In this document: in pieces, positions 62,573 through 64,000 of the stretch
How positions within the stretch are numbered: the stretch's first letter is position 1
Layout of the letters: every line of letters starts with the position of its first letter
Source: Gammaproteobacteria bacterium
GTDB taxonomy: Bacteria; Pseudomonadota; Gammaproteobacteria; Burkholderiales; Burkholderiaceae_C
Length of the DNA: 64,000 bases
Reading direction: 5' to 3'
NCBI GenBank assembly: GCA_018815325.1
Contig: JAHIYE010000011.1
Location: forward strand, 1 to 64,000
The notes under the pieces: generated by a model
Told to the model about the DNA's origin: nothing
Database searches by the model: none
What the model saw: only the letters and a program-made list of their open reading frames with translations
Position numbers and translations under genes: made by a program

Positions 62573-63498
62573 TGCATTCCGGCGATACCGACATCCTGCG
62601 CAATGCGAGGGCCGTCGATCAGCTTGCCCACACGTTCGGCCGTCACCTGCCAGCGGTCATTGCGGGTCTTGAGCAGGGCCGCCAGCGTGGGCACCAGGGC
62701 CTGCGGCTCCACAGGCAGCTCCCCGTGGCCCAGCTTGAAGAGCACGCGCACCCAGTCCAGTGTCTCGGCCACGCCGGGGGTCTTGTCGAGGTCTTCCTTG
62801 CGCAATCGCTGCACAAAGGCGACCGCCTCTTCCACCAGCCGCCTGGCCGCTTCGGGCACCAGGGTGTGCACGATCTGCATCTCGCGCGCCAGCGTGGGAA
62901 AGTCGACATAGTGGAACAGGCAGCGCCGGCGCAGCGCATCTGACAGGTCGCGTGTTCCGTTGCTGGTCAGGATCACCAGCGGCGTGCTGCGCGCCTTGAG
63001 GGTACCGATCTCGGGCACCGTGACCTGGTACTCGGACAGCATCTCCAGCAAAAAAGCCTCGAAAGCCTCGTCGGCCCGGTCGATCTCGTCGATCAGCAGC
63101 ACGCAGGGTTCGGGCGATCGGATCGCCTGCAAGAGCGGTCGCTCGAGCAAAAATTCTTCAGAAAACAGGTTGTCGCGCAGCCGGGCCTTGTCGCCCTGGC
63201 CGGCCTCTGCCAGGCGAATTTCAAGCAACTGGCGGCTGTAATTCCACTCATAGACCGCCTGGTTCAGGTCCAGCCCCTCATAGCACTGCAGCCGCAGCAA
63301 GGGCCGGCCCAGCGCACGTGCACAGGCCCCGGCAATCGCCGTCTTGCCCACACCGGCCTCGCCCTCAAGCAGCAGCGGACGCTCCAGCGAAAGCCCCATC
63401 CAGATCAGGCTGGCCAGATCCTCGTCGGCGATGTAGCCAGCATTGAACAGGCGCTCACGCAGGCCATCCGGGGTAGGCATGGCATCAGTCACGGGCAT
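62569..63498 (-). CDS. coxD: CoxD/MoxR-type AAA+ ATPase
   Basis: 309-aa chaperone-like ATPase. Walker A LEGEAGVGKTAIA near residue 43, Walker B CVLLIDEIDRADEAF near 132, sensor 1 ILTSNGTRDLSDALRRRC near 175. It partners CoxE. ATG six codons downstream is an alternative start. The CoxG gene is 12 bp upstream. Confidence 0.9.
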   Translation of the reverse strand: MPVTDAMPTPDGLRERLFNAGYIADEDLASLIWMGLSLERPLLLEGEAGVGKTAIAGACARALGRPLLRLQCYEGLDLNQAVYEWNYSRQLLEIRLAEAGQGDKARLRDNLFSEEFLLERPLLQAIRSPEPCVLLIDEIDRADEAFEAFLLEMLSEYQVTVPEIGTLKARSTPLVILTSNGTRDLSDALRRRCLFHYVDFPTLAREMQIVHTLVPEAARRLVEEAVAFVQRLRKEDLDKTPGVAETLDWVRVLFKLGHGELPVEPQALVPTLAALLKTRNDRWQVTAERVGKLIDGPRIAQDVGIAGMQ

Positions 63499-63510
63499 GT
63501 TTCAAATGGC

Positions 63511-64000
63511 TCAGGATTTACTGCCGAACAAGCCGGCAAAGAAGTTCTTGACCAGCGCCCATACCAGGCCCAGGGCGTTGAACTCCTTGGCCACCACCGG
63601 GGCAGCTGGCTTCGCTGTCGTTTCAGGACCAACGCCCGCTTCCGCGCCGGGTGTGGCTGCGCCCTGCAAAGCCTGCGCCTTTTGCGAAAAAACATCGGCA
63701 AACTGGCCCAGGATCATGTCGGAGACGGAAGTCATCATGCGGCCACCAAACTGGGCAAACTTGCCGTTCACGATCACTTCGGCATGGCCTTCGAGCGTGC
63801 TGTTACCCCCCTCGGCCGGCACCAGCTTGGCGGTGAGTTCCATTGAGGCGGAAGAGCCACCCTTGTCGGCCCCCTTGCCTATCATCTTCAGCGTGCGTGT
63901 GGCCGGATCGAGCGCCAGCACCTCGATCGTGCCGGCAAAGGCGGCCACAGCCGGCCCTACCTTGACGCGGACGCTGCCCTTGTAATGTGTGGCATCAATG
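63511..64000 (-). CDS. coxG: CoxG-type SRPBCC protein, 5' end cut by window edge
   Basis: 163 visible codons. The start lies beyond the window: the frame is open to the edge and reads DATHYKGSVRVKVGPAVAAFAGTIEV, the CoxG pattern, so the in-frame GTG at 63948 is internal. A long alanine-rich linker leads to a C-terminal hydrophobic patch (VWALVKNFFAGLFGSKS) that would anchor it to the membrane, as proposed for CoxG in recruiting CO dehydrogenase to the membrane. The structural genes of the enzyme probably lie to the right. Confidence 0.87.
   Translation of the reverse strand, partial: IDATHYKGSVRVKVGPAVAAFAGTIEVLALDPATRTLKMIGKGADKGGSSASMELTAKLVPAEGGNSTLEGHAEVIVNGKFAQFGGRMMTSVSDMILGQFADVFSQKAQALQGAATPGAEAGVGPETTAKPAAPVVAKEFNALGLVWALVKNFFAGLFGSKS

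Noticed and set aside
61448-62911. 487-codon plus-strand frame
   Set aside because: Antisense to coxE and coxD, low-complexity composition.
1-64000. CRISPR arrays, insertion sequences, prophage or toxin-antitoxin genes
   Set aside because: No regularly spaced direct repeats, transposase, integrase or phage structural sequences were recognised.

Overview
The window reads as a chromosomal segment of a betaproteobacterium, most likely Burkholderiales, family Comamonadaceae. The reasons are the GC-rich coding bias, the thrS-infC-rpmI-rplT-pheS-pheT-ihfA-merR-tRNA-Pro block, the zapB-like/zapA/6S RNA arrangement, Bug-type TctC solute binding, a class I phaCAB cluster, a lysine/alanine-rich H1-like protein with a SWIB domain, and a dispersed roughly 50-bp repeat built around TAGCTAT. 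I see no insertion sequence, phage, CRISPR array or rRNA operon. Assignments rest on reading the translated sequence and remembered family features; no database search was run.

Layout. 1-6650 (minus strand): a cobalamin uptake and salvage operon behind a cobalamin riboswitch (TonB receptor, two BtuF-like binding proteins, CobU, BtuC, BtuD and a CobO cut by the window edge). 6716-7496: a small coiled-coil protein, ZapA and 6S RNA. 7561-8361: a TauE/SafE exporter. 8439-25526: an oxalate/formate island with a FDH-type formyl-THF hydrolase, a LysR regulator, an unrecognised 94-aa protein, a TctCBA tripartite transporter, a cytidylate-kinase-like/BON fusion, a Crp/Fnr regulator, oxalyl-CoA decarboxylase, two formyl-CoA:oxalate CoA-transferases and a two-subunit NAD-linked formate dehydrogenase. 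25623-29389: a PAS-GGDEF-EAL protein and an HD-GYP protein. 29998-33777: phaC-phaA-phaB. 33871-41558: a small membrane protein, PgeF, a gentisate module (isomerase, MarR, gentisate dioxygenase, fumarylpyruvate hydrolase) and a TRAP transporter. 41625-42488: a Nudix hydrolase and a 55-aa membrane protein. 42601-50960: the translation block. 51165-59904: a ketopantoate-reductase-like protein, isocitrate lyase, a DMT transporter, the H1/SWIB protein, a ThDP enzyme, and a divergent MFS/AraC pair. 59973-64000: accessory genes of a molybdenum hydroxylase (MocA-like, CoxE, CoxD/MoxR, CoxG) plus a 2OG-Fe(II) oxygenase-like gene.

How it fits together. In the oxalate island, TctABC is a plausible uptake system. 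Frc and Oxc turn oxalate into formate and CO2, and the formate dehydrogenase oxidises formate to CO2 with NADH. A Crp/Fnr-type regulator without an FNR iron-sulfur cysteine cluster, but with the FNR-like E-x-x-S-R recognition helix, lies between transporter and enzymes. FNR-like boxes (TTGAC-N4-ATCAA) sit exactly 41.5 bp from the predicted oxc start site and upstream of tctC, which suggests a local oxalate regulon.

The most notable other signals are a threonine-rich leader peptide plus terminator in front of thrS (classical attenuation), an AUC start for infC, a MarR operator laid over divergent promoters in the gentisate cluster, two identical palindromes 30 bp apart before isocitrate lyase, and members of the dispersed repeat that have apparently entered coding sequence (cobU, btuD and the 3' end of the AraC-type gene).
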